A stretch of DNA of 64,000 nt from Colwellia sp. (lineage in GTDB: Bacteria > Pseudomonadota > Gammaproteobacteria > Enterobacterales > Alteromonadaceae), in assembly GCF_013214175.1 (NCBI RefSeq), contig NZ_JABSPA010000003.1, forward strand, positions 558,001-622,000, written 5' to 3'. The notes under the pieces were generated by a model. That model was not told the DNA's origin. It was given only the letters and a program-made list of their open reading frames with translations, and searched no databases. The number at the start of each line of letters is the position of its first letter. Position 1 is the first letter of the stretch. Shown one piece after another: positions 9,075 to 18,000 of this stretch. Position numbers and translations under genes: made by a program.

Positions 9075-11213
9075 ATGTCTTTCGAAGCAGATGAAGAAAT
9101 TTTACAGGACTTTTTAGTTGAAGCGGGTGAAATCTTAGAGTCGCTTTCCGAAGAGTTGGTTGAGCTCGAAAATGACGCAGGTAATGCTGAATTATTAAAT
9201 TCGATATTCCGTGGTTTTCATACAGTCAAAGGTGGCGCTGGTTTTTTAAACCTAGGGGCATTAGTTGATATATGTCACTGGGCTGAAAATATATTCGACC
9301 TATTACGCACGGGTAAAAGGACGGTTAACCCTGAGCTAATGGATACCATATTATCGGCACTTGATACTGTCAATGATATGTTTGTACAGGTACAAAGTCG
9401 TGAACCCCTTGTTCCTGCAAGTGCTATTTTATTAGCTGAGCTTAAAAAACTGAGTGAACCTGAAGGCGTAAAAACACCCGAGCAAACTAGCACTCCTACC
9501 GCTGAAGTTATTGAACAGACAAATGGAACTGTGGTCGAAAGCTCTAGTGATGAAATGAGTGAAGATGAGTTCGAGCGTCTATTAGATGAATTACATGGTT
9601 CAGGTAGCGTTCCTACAACCCCCACGGTAACAGAATCACAGTCAACAGCTTCTATTAGCTCTGTTGGCTCGAGTGATGAAATTTCCGATGATGAATTCGA
9701 ATCATTATTAGATGAATTACATGGTCAAGGTGCTTTTTCTGCTGACGCTGGAGATACAACAAGCAGTGCTCTTACTAGCTCAAGTGATGATATTGACGAT
9801 TTAGAGTTTGAAAAATTATTGGATGAACTCCATGGCAAAGGTAATGCGCCAAAAGCTACCGATGTATCTAGCTCTAATCAGAAGGTGAATACGCCAGCTG
9901 CCGTACCTAATACAGTGGTACCTGCAAGTCCTCCTCAAGCTGCGCCTAAAAAAGCCGCGCCGATAAAAACCAAAGAAGCCACTGCGAAAGCCAGCCCTAA
10001 AAAGGCAGTACCTCCTCCTCAAGGTGAAACAACTGTACGAGTAGATACTAAACGACTTGATCAAATAATGAACATGGTCGGTGAATTAGTCCTAGTAAGG
10101 AACCGGCTAACAAGTTTAGGCTTAGTTTCAGATGATGAAGACTTGAATAAAGCGGTTACTAATTTAGATGCGGTAACTACGGACCTTCAAGGTGCAGTCA
10201 TGCAAACTCGTATGCAGCCAATTAAAAAAGTATTTGGCCGCTTTCCTCGTGTAGTTCGTGATTTAGCCCGTAGTTTGAAGAAAGAAATATCACTCGTTTT
10301 AGAAGGCGAAGAGACCGATTTAGATAAAAATTTAGTAGAAGCCCTTGCTGATCCTTTAGTGCATTTAGTCAGGAATTCAGTCGACCATGGTATCGAAGCT
10401 CCGGATGTCCGAGAAGCTATGGGAAAACCTAGAGAAGGTACCGTTGTTCTTGCTGCCTCGCAAGAAGGCGATCATATATTGCTTACCATTAAAGATGATG
10501 GTGCAGGTATGGATCCTGAAAAATTAAAAAATATTGCTATTGAACGTGGTGTACTAGATGTCGAAGCTGCCGCTAGAATGCCAGATAAAGAAGCATTTAG
10601 TCTTATTTTCGCCCCTGGATTCTCCACTAAAACTGAAATTTCTGAAGTTTCAGGCCGTGGTGTCGGCATGGATGTGGTTAAAACTAAAATTACTCAGCTG
10701 AACGGTACTGTCAACATTGATTCAGAGTTAGGTGTAGGAACAGTACTTGAAATCAAAGTACCATTAACCTTGGCTATATTGCCGACATTAATGGTTGTTG
10801 TAGGTAAGCAAACATTTGCTTTACCACTCGCGTCTGTAAATGAAATATTTCATCTAGATTTATCTAGCACTAACAGTGTTGATGGACAATTGACTATTAT
10901 AGTTCGAGATAAAGCAATACCCTTATTTTATTTAGATAAGTGGCTGGTACGTAACTTTGTTGAGCAATCTCGTGATAAAGGTCATGTTGTTATCGTGCAA
11001 TTGGGTAATCAACAAGTTGGCTTTGTAGTGGATAGCTTAATAGGTCAAGAAGAAGTGGTAATTAAGCCACTTGATAGGCTACTTCATGGCACACCAGGAA
11101 TGGCCGGTGCAACGATTACTAGTGATGGTGGTATTGCTCTCATTTTAGATATAGCGAATTTACTAAAATTTTATGCAAAAAAATCACCTGTAAATAAGAA
11201 ATTACGCAGTTAG
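9075..11213 (+). CDS. cheA: Chemotaxis histidine kinase CheA
   Basis: CheA autophosphorylates in chemoreceptor arrays and passes phosphate to CheY and CheB. The Hpt domain covers about residues 1-110 with the phospho-acceptor His49 in FRGFHTVKGGAGF. Dimerisation and ATPase domains start near 320 (RLDQIMNMVGELVLVRN; N box LVHLVRNSVDHGIE; G box GRGVGMDVV), and a CheW-like domain ends the protein. No typical P2 CheY-binding domain is apparent. Instead residues about 130-315 are an acidic, then Pro/Ala/Lys-rich linker holding three copies of an SSDE-DEFE-LLDELHG motif. In Vibrio the matching linker region (LID) binds ParP, encoded here four genes downstream. Confidence 0.95.
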   Translation: MSFEADEEILQDFLVEAGEILESLSEELVELENDAGNAELLNSIFRGFHTVKGGAGFLNLGALVDICHWAENIFDLLRTGKRTVNPELMDTILSALDTVNDMFVQVQSREPLVPASAILLAELKKLSEPEGVKTPEQTSTPTAEVIEQTNGTVVESSSDEMSEDEFERLLDELHGSGSVPTTPTVTESQSTASISSVGSSDEISDDEFESLLDELHGQGAFSADAGDTTSSALTSSSDDIDDLEFEKLLDELHGKGNAPKATDVSSSNQKVNTPAAVPNTVVPASPPQAAPKKAAPIKTKEATAKASPKKAVPPPQGETTVRVDTKRLDQIMNMVGELVLVRNRLTSLGLVSDDEDLNKAVTNLDAVTTDLQGAVMQTRMQPIKKVFGRFPRVVRDLARSLKKEISLVLEGEETDLDKNLVEALADPLVHLVRNSVDHGIEAPDVREAMGKPREGTVVLAASQEGDHILLTIKDDGAGMDPEKLKNIAIERGVLDVEAAARMPDKEAFSLIFAPGFSTKTEISEVSGRGVGMDVVKTKITQLNGTVNIDSELGVGTVLEIKVPLTLAILPTLMVVVGKQTFALPLASVNEIFHLDLSSTNSVDGQLTIIVRDKAIPLFYLDKWLVRNFVEQSRDKGHVVIVQLGNQQVGFVVDSLIGQEEVVIKPLDRLLHGTPGMAGATITSDGGIALILDIANLLKFYAKKSPVNKKLRS
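9540..9842 (+). repeat. Triple acidic repeat in the CheA linker
   Basis: Three copies of a roughly 21-residue unit are encoded at 9540-9608, 9669-9731 and 9780-9842 (residues 156-178, 199-219 and 236-256). The shared core is SSDE followed by DEFE-x-LLDELHG-x-G; the third copy reads DLEFEKLLDELHG. The spacers between copies are unrelated Ser/Thr-rich sequence, so the core alone appears to be conserved. An amphipathic docking helix is the likely structure. Confidence 0.8.
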
Positions 11214-11297
11214 TGATTCTCTAAGGTAATATGCTTTAGTGTATTATAAACTGTGACTATTTAGCGTGAATTAAAGTAGCGTTATCAGAGAGGTTAA

Positions 11298-12437
11298 ATG
11301 GCCTACAAGGTACTTGTTGTTGATGACTCTAGCTTTTTTAGGCGTAGAGTGACTGACATTCTTAATAAAGATCCAAAATTAAACGTAATTGATGTTGCAG
11401 TGAATGGCAAAGAAGCGGTTGAGAAAGCTATGTTGCTTAAGCCTGATGTCATCACTATGGATATTGAAATGCCGGTATTAAATGGTATCGACGCTGTAAA
11501 GCAAATTATGGCGAAGTCCCCCACGGCAATTTTGATGTTTTCATCACTAACACATCAAGGTGCTAAAGCAACTCTAGATGCCCTTGATGCGGGAGCTTTA
11601 GATTTTTTACCTAAAAAGTTTAGTGAAATTGCAAAAAATACTGATGAAGCCGGTAGCTTATTGCGCCAACGGGTCGTTGAAATAGCAAGAAAGCCTGGCT
11701 TTGCAAAGCCAAGAACCGCTAATCAAACGGGAACAACACGCCCCCCTTTACAAAAAAACAGATTAACAACAAGCTTTACTAAAGCGTCAACCTTATCAAC
11801 GCCATCATTTGCCTCTACAGCTAAAGATAGAAAAACGCTTAATCGAAGCTCTGGTAAGGAATACAAGCTTTTAGCTATTGGTACTTCGACAGGTGGACCA
11901 GTGGCACTGCAAAAAATATTGGTGAAACTTGAACAGAACTTCCCATTACCCATTATTATTGTTCAACATATGCCCGCTGCATTTACTGCTGCATTTGCCA
12001 GTCGTTTAAATACCTTGTGTAAAATATCGATTAAAGAGGCTGCCGATGGTGACATATTAAAACCTGGTTGTGCTTATTTAGCTCCAGGTGGTCGGCAAAT
12101 GATTATTACGGGCAGTGAGAGTAGCGCAAAAATAAAAATCCTCGATGATGATTCACCCAAAATAACTTTTAAGCCAAGCGTTGATATCAGCTTTGGCTCA
12201 GCCGCTAAAACATTTTCCGGTAAAGTTTTAGGAGTCATTCTTACGGGAATGGGCTCTGATGGTAAAGAAGGCTCAAGAATGTTAAAAGCTAAAGGCTCAA
12301 CCATATGGTCGCAAGATGAACAATCATGTGTCGTTTATGGTATGCCTCAAGCGATAGATAAGGCCGGTTTATCTGAGTTGTCTTTGCCACTCGATTCAAT
12401 GGCAGCTTCCCTGATTAAGGAAGTTGGCCGTGGATAA
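11298..12437 (+). CDS. cheB: Chemotaxis methylesterase/deamidase CheB
   Basis: CheB removes methyl groups from chemoreceptor glutamates during adaptation and is activated by phosphorylation from CheA. The N-terminal receiver domain has Asp55 in VITMDIEMP. After a variable linker (about 130-185), the esterase domain shows the catalytic Ser197 in GTSTGG, the His in VQHMPAAFTAAFASRL and the Asp region GMGSDGKEG. The FLPKKFSEIA stretch is typical of polar-system CheB. The 379-residue length is normal. Its last bases overlap the GTG start of motC. No cheR lies in the window. Confidence 0.95.
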   Translation: MAYKVLVVDDSSFFRRRVTDILNKDPKLNVIDVAVNGKEAVEKAMLLKPDVITMDIEMPVLNGIDAVKQIMAKSPTAILMFSSLTHQGAKATLDALDAGALDFLPKKFSEIAKNTDEAGSLLRQRVVEIARKPGFAKPRTANQTGTTRPPLQKNRLTTSFTKASTLSTPSFASTAKDRKTLNRSSGKEYKLLAIGTSTGGPVALQKILVKLEQNFPLPIIIVQHMPAAFTAAFASRLNTLCKISIKEAADGDILKPGCAYLAPGGRQMIITGSESSAKIKILDDDSPKITFKPSVDISFGSAAKTFSGKVLGVILTGMGSDGKEGSRMLKAKGSTIWSQDEQSCVVYGMPQAIDKAGLSELSLPLDSMAASLIKEVGRG

Positions 12438-13176
12438 GCTAAGTGTCGCAGGGCTATTCATTGCCCTTTTAGCTGTTTACATTGGCTTTACTCTTGACGG
12501 TGGTCACCTGTCTGCTTTATTTGAACTACCGGCTTTTATTATTGTTTTTGGCGGTACCTTAGGTGCGGTTATGCTGCAATCATCAATGATGCAGTTTACC
12601 CATGCTATTTCATTACTTAAGTGGGTTTTTTCTCCGCCTAAATACGATATTGAACGGGGTATAAGTGAAATTGTCGATTGGGCTACTAAAGCGAGAGAGT
12701 CAGGGTACCTTGCTTTAGAAGATACCGCATTAGAAATAGAAGATAGTTATACCCAAAAAGGTCTTAATTTATTAGTTGATGGCGTTGAAATTGAAAATTT
12801 TAGAGTCGCGTTAGAGTTAGACTTAGATATTTATCGAGAGCATAACTTACGTTCTGCTAATGTATTTGAGGCTATGGGAGGTTACAGTCCTACAATTGGT
12901 ATATTAGGCGCAGTACTTGGTTTAATTCATGCTATGAGTAACTTAACTGAACCAGAATTATTAGGGCAGGGCATAGCAACCGCTTTTATTGCCACAATAT
13001 ACGGTGTCGGTTTCGCTAATCTGTTCTATTTACCGGTAGCCAATAAAATTCGAGCTATTATTCATCAGCAAACTATGTATCGTGAAATGATTTGTGAAGG
13101 GCTGGTATCCATTGCTCAAGGAGAAAATCCTCATGCGATAGAGAACAAGCTATCGGCATTTAGGTTAGATAGATGA
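12430..13176 (+). CDS. motC: Flagellar motor stator protein MotC (MotA family)
   Basis: This is the channel subunit of an ion-driven flagellar stator. It has four membrane segments, a large cytoplasmic loop after the second, and the conserved MGGYSPTIGILGAVLGLIHAM segment with the channel proline. Its position between cheB and a motB-type gene and its sequence match Pseudomonas MotC rather than the separately encoded MotA/PomA. I choose GTG at 12430 because AAGGA at 12417-12421 is eight bases upstream; the frame is also open from a TTG at 12424. The start overlaps the cheB stop by eight bases and the stop overlaps motD in ATGA. Confidence 0.88.
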   Translation: MDKLSVAGLFIALLAVYIGFTLDGGHLSALFELPAFIIVFGGTLGAVMLQSSMMQFTHAISLLKWVFSPPKYDIERGISEIVDWATKARESGYLALEDTALEIEDSYTQKGLNLLVDGVEIENFRVALELDLDIYREHNLRSANVFEAMGGYSPTIGILGAVLGLIHAMSNLTEPELLGQGIATAFIATIYGVGFANLFYLPVANKIRAIIHQQTMYREMICEGLVSIAQGENPHAIENKLSAFRLDR

Positions 13177-14204
13177 ATCGACTGCGTAATAGAAGACACA
13201 CGGTAGAGCATGATAATGTTCATCGTTGGCTAGTCTCTTATGCGGACTATATGACATTAATGTTTGCCTTGTTTGTGGTGTTATATGCAATGGCTATGGT
13301 AAACGAAAAGCCTTTTGAAACTATTACTGAATCTTTTGGCCGTGTGTTCCAAGCTTATGAAGATGAAACAAAAAACCAAGGCCATGGTGATAGTATTTTG
13401 ATGGTTAACACCAGTAAAACGAATAAAAAGCTATTTGGTAATGGCATCTTAGAGGTTGCTGGCCCTGAAGTTCTGGATAACGAACAAAACTTATCTAATA
13501 TCTCAGATGCGCAAGTAGGAAACAACTTAACCTCCTTAGAAGAAGAGTTACACACTGCTTTATATGACTTGGTTGAGTCGGGTTTTGCACAATTACAAAT
13601 AGATGGTGACTGGTTAGAGATAGAGTTAAATAGTGCCTTATTATTTCCCAGTGGTTCATCTTCAGCCACACATACTGCCGAGGCGATTTTATCGGTAATT
13701 TATGATGTTATAGGTAAAGCCAGTAACTTTATTCGTGTACGTGGTTATACCGATAACCAAGTGATAAATAATGAAATATTCTCTTCAAATTGGGAATTAT
13801 CTGTTTTTAGAGCCACAGCGGTATTAAGAGTACTAGAAAGGCTCGGTTTAAACCCTGCTCGTATGGCTATTGAAGGCTATGGCCAATATTACCCAAGCGC
13901 TGATAATTTAACCGTAGAGGGTAGGGCGCAAAATAGAAAAGTTGTTGTCGCTATTTCTAAATATGGTTTAGAGAGAGCTAATTTACTAGTAACCCCAACC
14001 ATTGATTTAAAAAGTGTTGAAGAAATCACCCAAATTAACGGCATCAATAAACAAGGCACTGAGCCGTTGAACAAAATCAAAGTAATTCGTCTTGATAGCG
14101 GTGGTATACGTATTACTACCCGAGGTGATAATAAAGACACCGAAAAAATATTAGAAGAGAATAAAACCTCAAAAGAAAAAAAAGCTAATGATGCTATCGA
14201 ATAA
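13173..14204 (+). CDS. motD: Flagellar motor stator protein MotD (MotB family)
   Basis: This is the peptidoglycan-anchored stator subunit. Its single membrane helix follows a basic N-terminus and contains the ion-binding Asp25 in SYADYMTLMFALFVVLYAM. The OmpA-like peptidoglycan-binding domain occupies about residues 155-275 (RVRGYTDNQ, SNWELSVFRATAVLRVLERLG, IEGYGQYYP). A C-terminal tail of roughly 65 charged residues follows and looks unstructured. It overlaps motC by four bases, so a one-to-one translation ratio is likely. Whether the ion is H+ or Na+ cannot be told from the sequence alone. Confidence 0.9.
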   Translation: MNRLRNRRHTVEHDNVHRWLVSYADYMTLMFALFVVLYAMAMVNEKPFETITESFGRVFQAYEDETKNQGHGDSILMVNTSKTNKKLFGNGILEVAGPEVLDNEQNLSNISDAQVGNNLTSLEEELHTALYDLVESGFAQLQIDGDWLEIELNSALLFPSGSSSATHTAEAILSVIYDVIGKASNFIRVRGYTDNQVINNEIFSSNWELSVFRATAVLRVLERLGLNPARMAIEGYGQYYPSADNLTVEGRAQNRKVVVAISKYGLERANLLVTPTIDLKSVEEITQINGINKQGTEPLNKIKVIRLDSGGIRITTRGDNKDTEKILEENKTSKEKKANDAIE

Positions 14205-14257
14205 ATTAACCATCAAAATGAATGATAATATTAAATGAAAGTAAGTGAGTATTGCTC

Positions 14258-15046
14258 TTGATAGTTTGGACAATAGCAAATCAAAAAGGTGGAGTGGGTA
14301 AAACCACGACATCTATAGCTCTTGCCGGGGTATTAGCGGAGCAAGGGCATCGGGTATTATTAGTTGATACCGATCCACATGCTTCATTAAGTTACTATTT
14401 CGGTATTGAATCAGAAGATTTAGACTTGAGTGTCTATGACTTATTTATTCAAGTGTCATCAAGAGAACAAATTTTACAAACCTTATGTCCTACCAAGTAC
14501 CCTAATATAGATATTTTACCTGCAACTATGGGGTTAGCGACGTTAGATCGCTCCTTAGGTACCAAAGGCGGTATGGGCTTAGTATTAAAAAAAGCAGTAC
14601 AAAAATTAACAGACAGTTATGACTATGTATTAATAGATTGTCCGCCAGTACTGGGCGTACTTATGGTAAATGCTCTAGCAGCGGCAGATCGTATTGTTAT
14701 TCCTGTGCAAACAGAATTTTTGGCCTTAAAAGGCTTAGAGCGTATGGTCAAAACGATGGAAATCATGCAAGGCGAGCAAGATAGTCCTTTTAAATACACA
14801 ATAGTGCCAACTATGTTTGACAAAAGAACAAAAGCTTCTATTTTAGCGTTTAAAAAACTACAAGAAGTCTATACTAATGAGATATGGCCCGGTGTAGTCC
14901 CTGTTGATACTAACTTGAGAAATGCCAGTCTCGCTCAAGAAGTGCCTTCAGATTTTGCTGCGAACTCTCGAGGCACATTAGCCTACAAAAGTCTTTTGAA
15001 TTATTTAGTCAAGCAAGGTATGACGCATAATGAGGTTGAACGCTAA
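14258..15046 (+). CDS. parC: ParA-like ATPase ParC, polar positioning of chemotaxis arrays
   Basis: ParC is a ParA/MinD-type ATPase that in Vibrio and Pseudomonas brings chemoreceptor arrays to the cell pole through the pole protein HubP/FimV. The deviant Walker A motif KGGVGKTTT lies at residues 10-18, followed by VDTDPHASLSYYFG and the Walker B region YVLIDCPPVLG. I choose TTG at 14258 (MIVWTIANQ), because homologues start there and GTGAG at 14245-14249 is well placed; a TTG at 14252 is too close to it. No parB or parS lies nearby, which fits a non-chromosomal role. Confidence 0.9.
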   Translation: MIVWTIANQKGGVGKTTTSIALAGVLAEQGHRVLLVDTDPHASLSYYFGIESEDLDLSVYDLFIQVSSREQILQTLCPTKYPNIDILPATMGLATLDRSLGTKGGMGLVLKKAVQKLTDSYDYVLIDCPPVLGVLMVNALAAADRIVIPVQTEFLALKGLERMVKTMEIMQGEQDSPFKYTIVPTMFDKRTKASILAFKKLQEVYTNEIWPGVVPVDTNLRNASLAQEVPSDFAANSRGTLAYKSLLNYLVKQGMTHNEVER

Positions 15047-15805
15047 ATGAGTAATTCGTTAACAGCGAGTAAAAAGGTAATGAAAACTTACCTATCAGAA
15101 TTGCTAACAGAACCCGAAGTTGCTGAAGAGTTATCACACCAGCGCATAGAAAAAAAACTGGCTAGAAAACCTTTAGCGCTTAAAGTAAATGACGACAATA
15201 AATCATTAGAAAAATTACTTAAAACTGTCAGTGAACCTAAAGAGCTAAGGGGTGAAACAGTTGAATGTATTGACGAGCCAAAGGTTAATACAGTCCAAAT
15301 TTCTACGGATAAAAGCCGTGCTAAACCTATAACTAAGACGCCGAAAAGCTATCGTCAAGGCGACTTTCAAGCAATGTTTTTTGATGTTGCGGGTTTAACT
15401 ATTGCCGTTCCTCTTATTGAGTTAGGCGGTATTCACAAAGTTGAGAAAACTAATAGTTTAATGGGCAAACCTGATTGGTTTAAAGGCGTTATGCTTTATC
15501 GGGATGAAAAAATTAATGTTGTCGATACTGCTTTATGGATAATGCCAGAAAAATGTGATGAAAATTTAAAAAAATCGCTAAACTATCAATATATTATCAT
15601 GCTAAATGACAGCCCTTGGGGTCTGATGGCTGAAAATTTAATTGATACCGTCATCTTACGTCAAGATGAAGTGAAATGGGTAAATTCACAGAACAAAAGG
15701 CCATGGTTGGCAGGATTAGTCAAAGAAAAAATGTGTGCCTTACTCGATGTAAGTGCTTTGATTGAATTGCTTGATAAGGGTAGTGATATCTATCAAGCAC
15801 AGTAA
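15047..15805 (+). CDS. parP: CheW-domain array-tethering protein ParP
   Basis: ParP links ParC to chemotaxis arrays. In Vibrio its CheW-like AIF domain binds the linker of CheA and array-forming parts of receptors. Here a charged, probably unfolded N-terminal half (residues 1-110) precedes a CheW-like domain at about 115-245, beginning FQAMFFDVAGLTIAVPLIELGGIHKVE and ending with LVKEKMCALLDVSALIELL. The ATG directly abuts the parC stop. Identification rests on the CheW-like domain plus the parC-parP-cheW order. Confidence 0.85.
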   Translation: MSNSLTASKKVMKTYLSELLTEPEVAEELSHQRIEKKLARKPLALKVNDDNKSLEKLLKTVSEPKELRGETVECIDEPKVNTVQISTDKSRAKPITKTPKSYRQGDFQAMFFDVAGLTIAVPLIELGGIHKVEKTNSLMGKPDWFKGVMLYRDEKINVVDTALWIMPEKCDENLKKSLNYQYIIMLNDSPWGLMAENLIDTVILRQDEVKWVNSQNKRPWLAGLVKEKMCALLDVSALIELLDKGSDIYQAQ

Positions 15806-15863
15806 AACTATTCCTGTCTAGCTTATAGGCAGCTTAAAATAAGTAATTTGAGAGGCAAGTAAT

Positions 15864-16358
15864 ATGTCAAATGTAAGACGAAGTGCAAGTGATAAAAGTG
15901 AGGCTAATGATGAGGTGTTGCAATGGGTCACCTTTAAATTAGAAAATGAGACTTATGGTATCAATGTTATGCAGGTACAAGAGGTTTTACGATATAGTGA
16001 AATTGCTCCGGTACCAGGTGCTCCGCTTTATGTACTTGGTATTATAAATTTGCGCGGTAATGTTGTCACCGTTATCGATACCCGCTCTCGATTTGGTTTA
16101 GAGCCTTGTGATATTACTGACAATACCCGTGTGGTGGTTATCGAGTCAGAAAAACAAGTCATAGGGATTTTGGTTGACAGTGTCGCTGAAGTTGTTTATT
16201 TAAAGTCCTCAGAAATTGATGATGCCCCAAACGTAGGTAACGAAGAAAGTGCTCAGTTTATCCAAGGTGTTTCAAACCGCGATGGTGAATTACTTATTTT
16301 AGTTGATTTAGATCAACTGCTTTCTGACGACGAGTGGGATGAACTCAAGCAGTTCTAA
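15864..16358 (+). CDS. cheW: Chemotaxis coupling protein CheW
   Basis: CheW bridges chemoreceptors and CheA in the signalling array. Residues about 20-160 form a complete CheW domain: VTFKLENETYGINVMQVQEV, the NLRGNVVTVIDTR segment, VIGILVDSVAEVV and ELLILVDLDQLL. The 164-residue length is normal. An AGAGG ribosome site is at about 15850. It lies 58 bases after parP, and a DUF2802 gene follows, the same order as in Pseudomonas (PA1462-PA1465). Confidence 0.95.
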   Translation: MSNVRRSASDKSEANDEVLQWVTFKLENETYGINVMQVQEVLRYSEIAPVPGAPLYVLGIINLRGNVVTVIDTRSRFGLEPCDITDNTRVVVIESEKQVIGILVDSVAEVVYLKSSEIDDAPNVGNEESAQFIQGVSNRDGELLILVDLDQLLSDDEWDELKQF

Positions 16359-16483
16359 TTATATTATTTCGAAAAGGGAGATGTTTTTTGCCCAAGATTA
16401 AGTCTGTATATACGGATTTAACTATTATTACATTCAATTAAATTCAATTACGCGTTTAGATTTATTTAAGGCAAAAATCATCA

Positions 16484-16954
16484 ATGTCATTGTTAGCTGT
16501 CCCAATAATTTCAGTGTTAGCATTATTTCTAGTAGTACTTTCTAGTACGGTATTTTACCTATTTTTAACTAAGCTGAAACGTAAGTTATCTATGCTAGAT
16601 ATGCAAATGCAAAGTACTGTTTTATTAGTTAATGAGTTACAAAGTATAAATAGTAAGCTACAACAAGAGTTGGATAGCTTGGCGACAGACACTGAGCAGT
16701 TCGCTATAGAAAATCGTCAGGTATCAAAACAATTAGAACATCGTATTAAAAATCTTACGCTCCAAGCAAGTGAGCAACAACAGTTATTGACACAATGGCA
16801 AGAAAACCAAGGACAAGATAAATTTTATAATAGAGCCTTTAAGCTAGCAGCAAAAGGAGCAGGTATAGAGGAAATCATCAGTGAATGTGAATTACCCCGT
16901 GCGGAAGTTGAAATGTTGCTTTCGGTCTATCAGCAACGCGCTCGCTCTCAGTAA
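16484..16954 (+). CDS. DUF2802 membrane-anchored coiled-coil protein
   Basis: The function is not known. The protein starts with one membrane helix (about residues 4-27), continues as a coiled coil rich in Leu, Gln and Glu (about 30-105), and ends with a small helical domain, FYNRAFKLAAKGAGIEEIISECELPRAEVEMLLSVYQ, that resembles a helix-turn-helix. This matches the DUF2802 family, which regularly follows cheW in polar-flagellate gammaproteobacteria, so a link to chemotaxis or pole organisation is inferred from position only. It closes the flagellar block. Confidence 0.75.
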   Translation: MSLLAVPIISVLALFLVVLSSTVFYLFLTKLKRKLSMLDMQMQSTVLLVNELQSINSKLQQELDSLATDTEQFAIENRQVSKQLEHRIKNLTLQASEQQQLLTQWQENQGQDKFYNRAFKLAAKGAGIEEIISECELPRAEVEMLLSVYQQRARSQ

Positions 16955-17094
16955 ATAATTGTCACCAGCTTTTACTTAATGAAACTAGATATAGTGAAAC
17001 TGCGCTGAAACGTTATTCACCCAACAATTGATTTCATGTTAGACTGCCGTCGTTTTCTCATACATTATTATGTAACGGCAAGGACCTTCGCCCC

Positions 17095-17895
17095 GTGAGC
17101 TCAGCCATAACCCCATATTTTCGACTCTTTATACTTATTGTCATCGTTTCTCTTGCTGGTTGTTCGTCGACACCAAGTCAACAAGAACAAACAGATTTTA
17201 CTGGTGAAACTAGCGTAAGTGACCCTAGAGATCCCTTTGAATCTATCAACAGACCTTTTTGGACTTTTACTTGGGATTATGTAGATAAGTATATTGCTAA
17301 ACCCTCATCAGAAGTTTACACCACTTACACACCACCATTTTTACGTGCTGGCTTATATAATATAGCGTTAAATTTAAACGAGCCGGCTAGTATTATTAAT
17401 AATGTCTTACAGCTTAAATTTGAAGCAGCAGCAAAAAATACCGGCAGGTTTGTGCTTAATTCAACCATAGGCCTCTTTGGTTTTTATGATCCCGCCAGTG
17501 ATTTTGATTGGTCAGGAGAGCAAGAAGAGTTTGGCGAGGTACTTGGTAGTTACGGGGTGGGCGATGGCCCCTATATTGTTATTCCAGGTTTAGGTCCAAG
17601 CTCAGTTAGAGAAGAGGTAGGTGATTATGTTGACAGTCTGTATTGGCCCATGGTTGTTATTGATTTTTGGCCGAATCTTGCTCGCTTAGGCATATTAGCC
17701 TTGGAGAAAAGGGCGGCAGTTCGAGATCAAGAGCAGCTTGTTGCTGAATCTGAAGATCCTTATGAGTTTATTAAAAATGCCTACTTTCAAAACATGAATT
17801 ATAAACTTTTTGATGGCAACCCACCCATTATAATTAATGAAGCGGAAGAAGACGAAATAGATGCCTTACTCGATGAGTTTGATGATATGGACTAG
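17095..17895 (+). CDS. mlaA: MlaA/VacJ family phospholipid-transport lipoprotein
   Basis: MlaA is an outer-membrane lipoprotein that removes misplaced phospholipids from the outer leaflet and passes them to MlaC. The signal sequence ends in the lipobox LAGC with Cys23. The conserved core reads DPFESINRPFWTFTWDYVDKYI, then RFVLNSTIGLFGFYDPAS and GSYGVGDGPYIVIPGLGPSSVRE. The acidic C-terminus EEDEIDALLDEFDDMD is an extension. The start GTG at 17095 is chosen because it gives a complete signal peptide; AAGGA lies a little far upstream. The mlaBCDEF genes are not in the window. Confidence 0.93.
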   Translation: MSSAITPYFRLFILIVIVSLAGCSSTPSQQEQTDFTGETSVSDPRDPFESINRPFWTFTWDYVDKYIAKPSSEVYTTYTPPFLRAGLYNIALNLNEPASIINNVLQLKFEAAAKNTGRFVLNSTIGLFGFYDPASDFDWSGEQEEFGEVLGSYGVGDGPYIVIPGLGPSSVREEVGDYVDSLYWPMVVIDFWPNLARLGILALEKRAAVRDQEQLVAESEDPYEFIKNAYFQNMNYKLFDGNPPIIINEAEEDEIDALLDEFDDMD

Positions 17896-18000
17896 TTCAT
17901 ATTCTTTCAGAGAATAAATAAAATAAACGAGTACCTATGCTGATAACAATTTGGTAGAATTGCGGCAATTTTTTTAGATACACTATATTGGAATAATTAA

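Noticed and set aside
14258-15046. Chromosome or plasmid partition locus (ParA)
   Set aside because: No ParB gene or parS-like repeats are nearby, and the parC-parP-cheW order marks it as the chemotaxis-array ATPase.
17940-17975. Palindrome AATTGCGGCAATT with a following T run before ribH, as terminator of mlaA
   Set aside because: The stem would be only five weak pairs with a three-base loop; too unstable to call.
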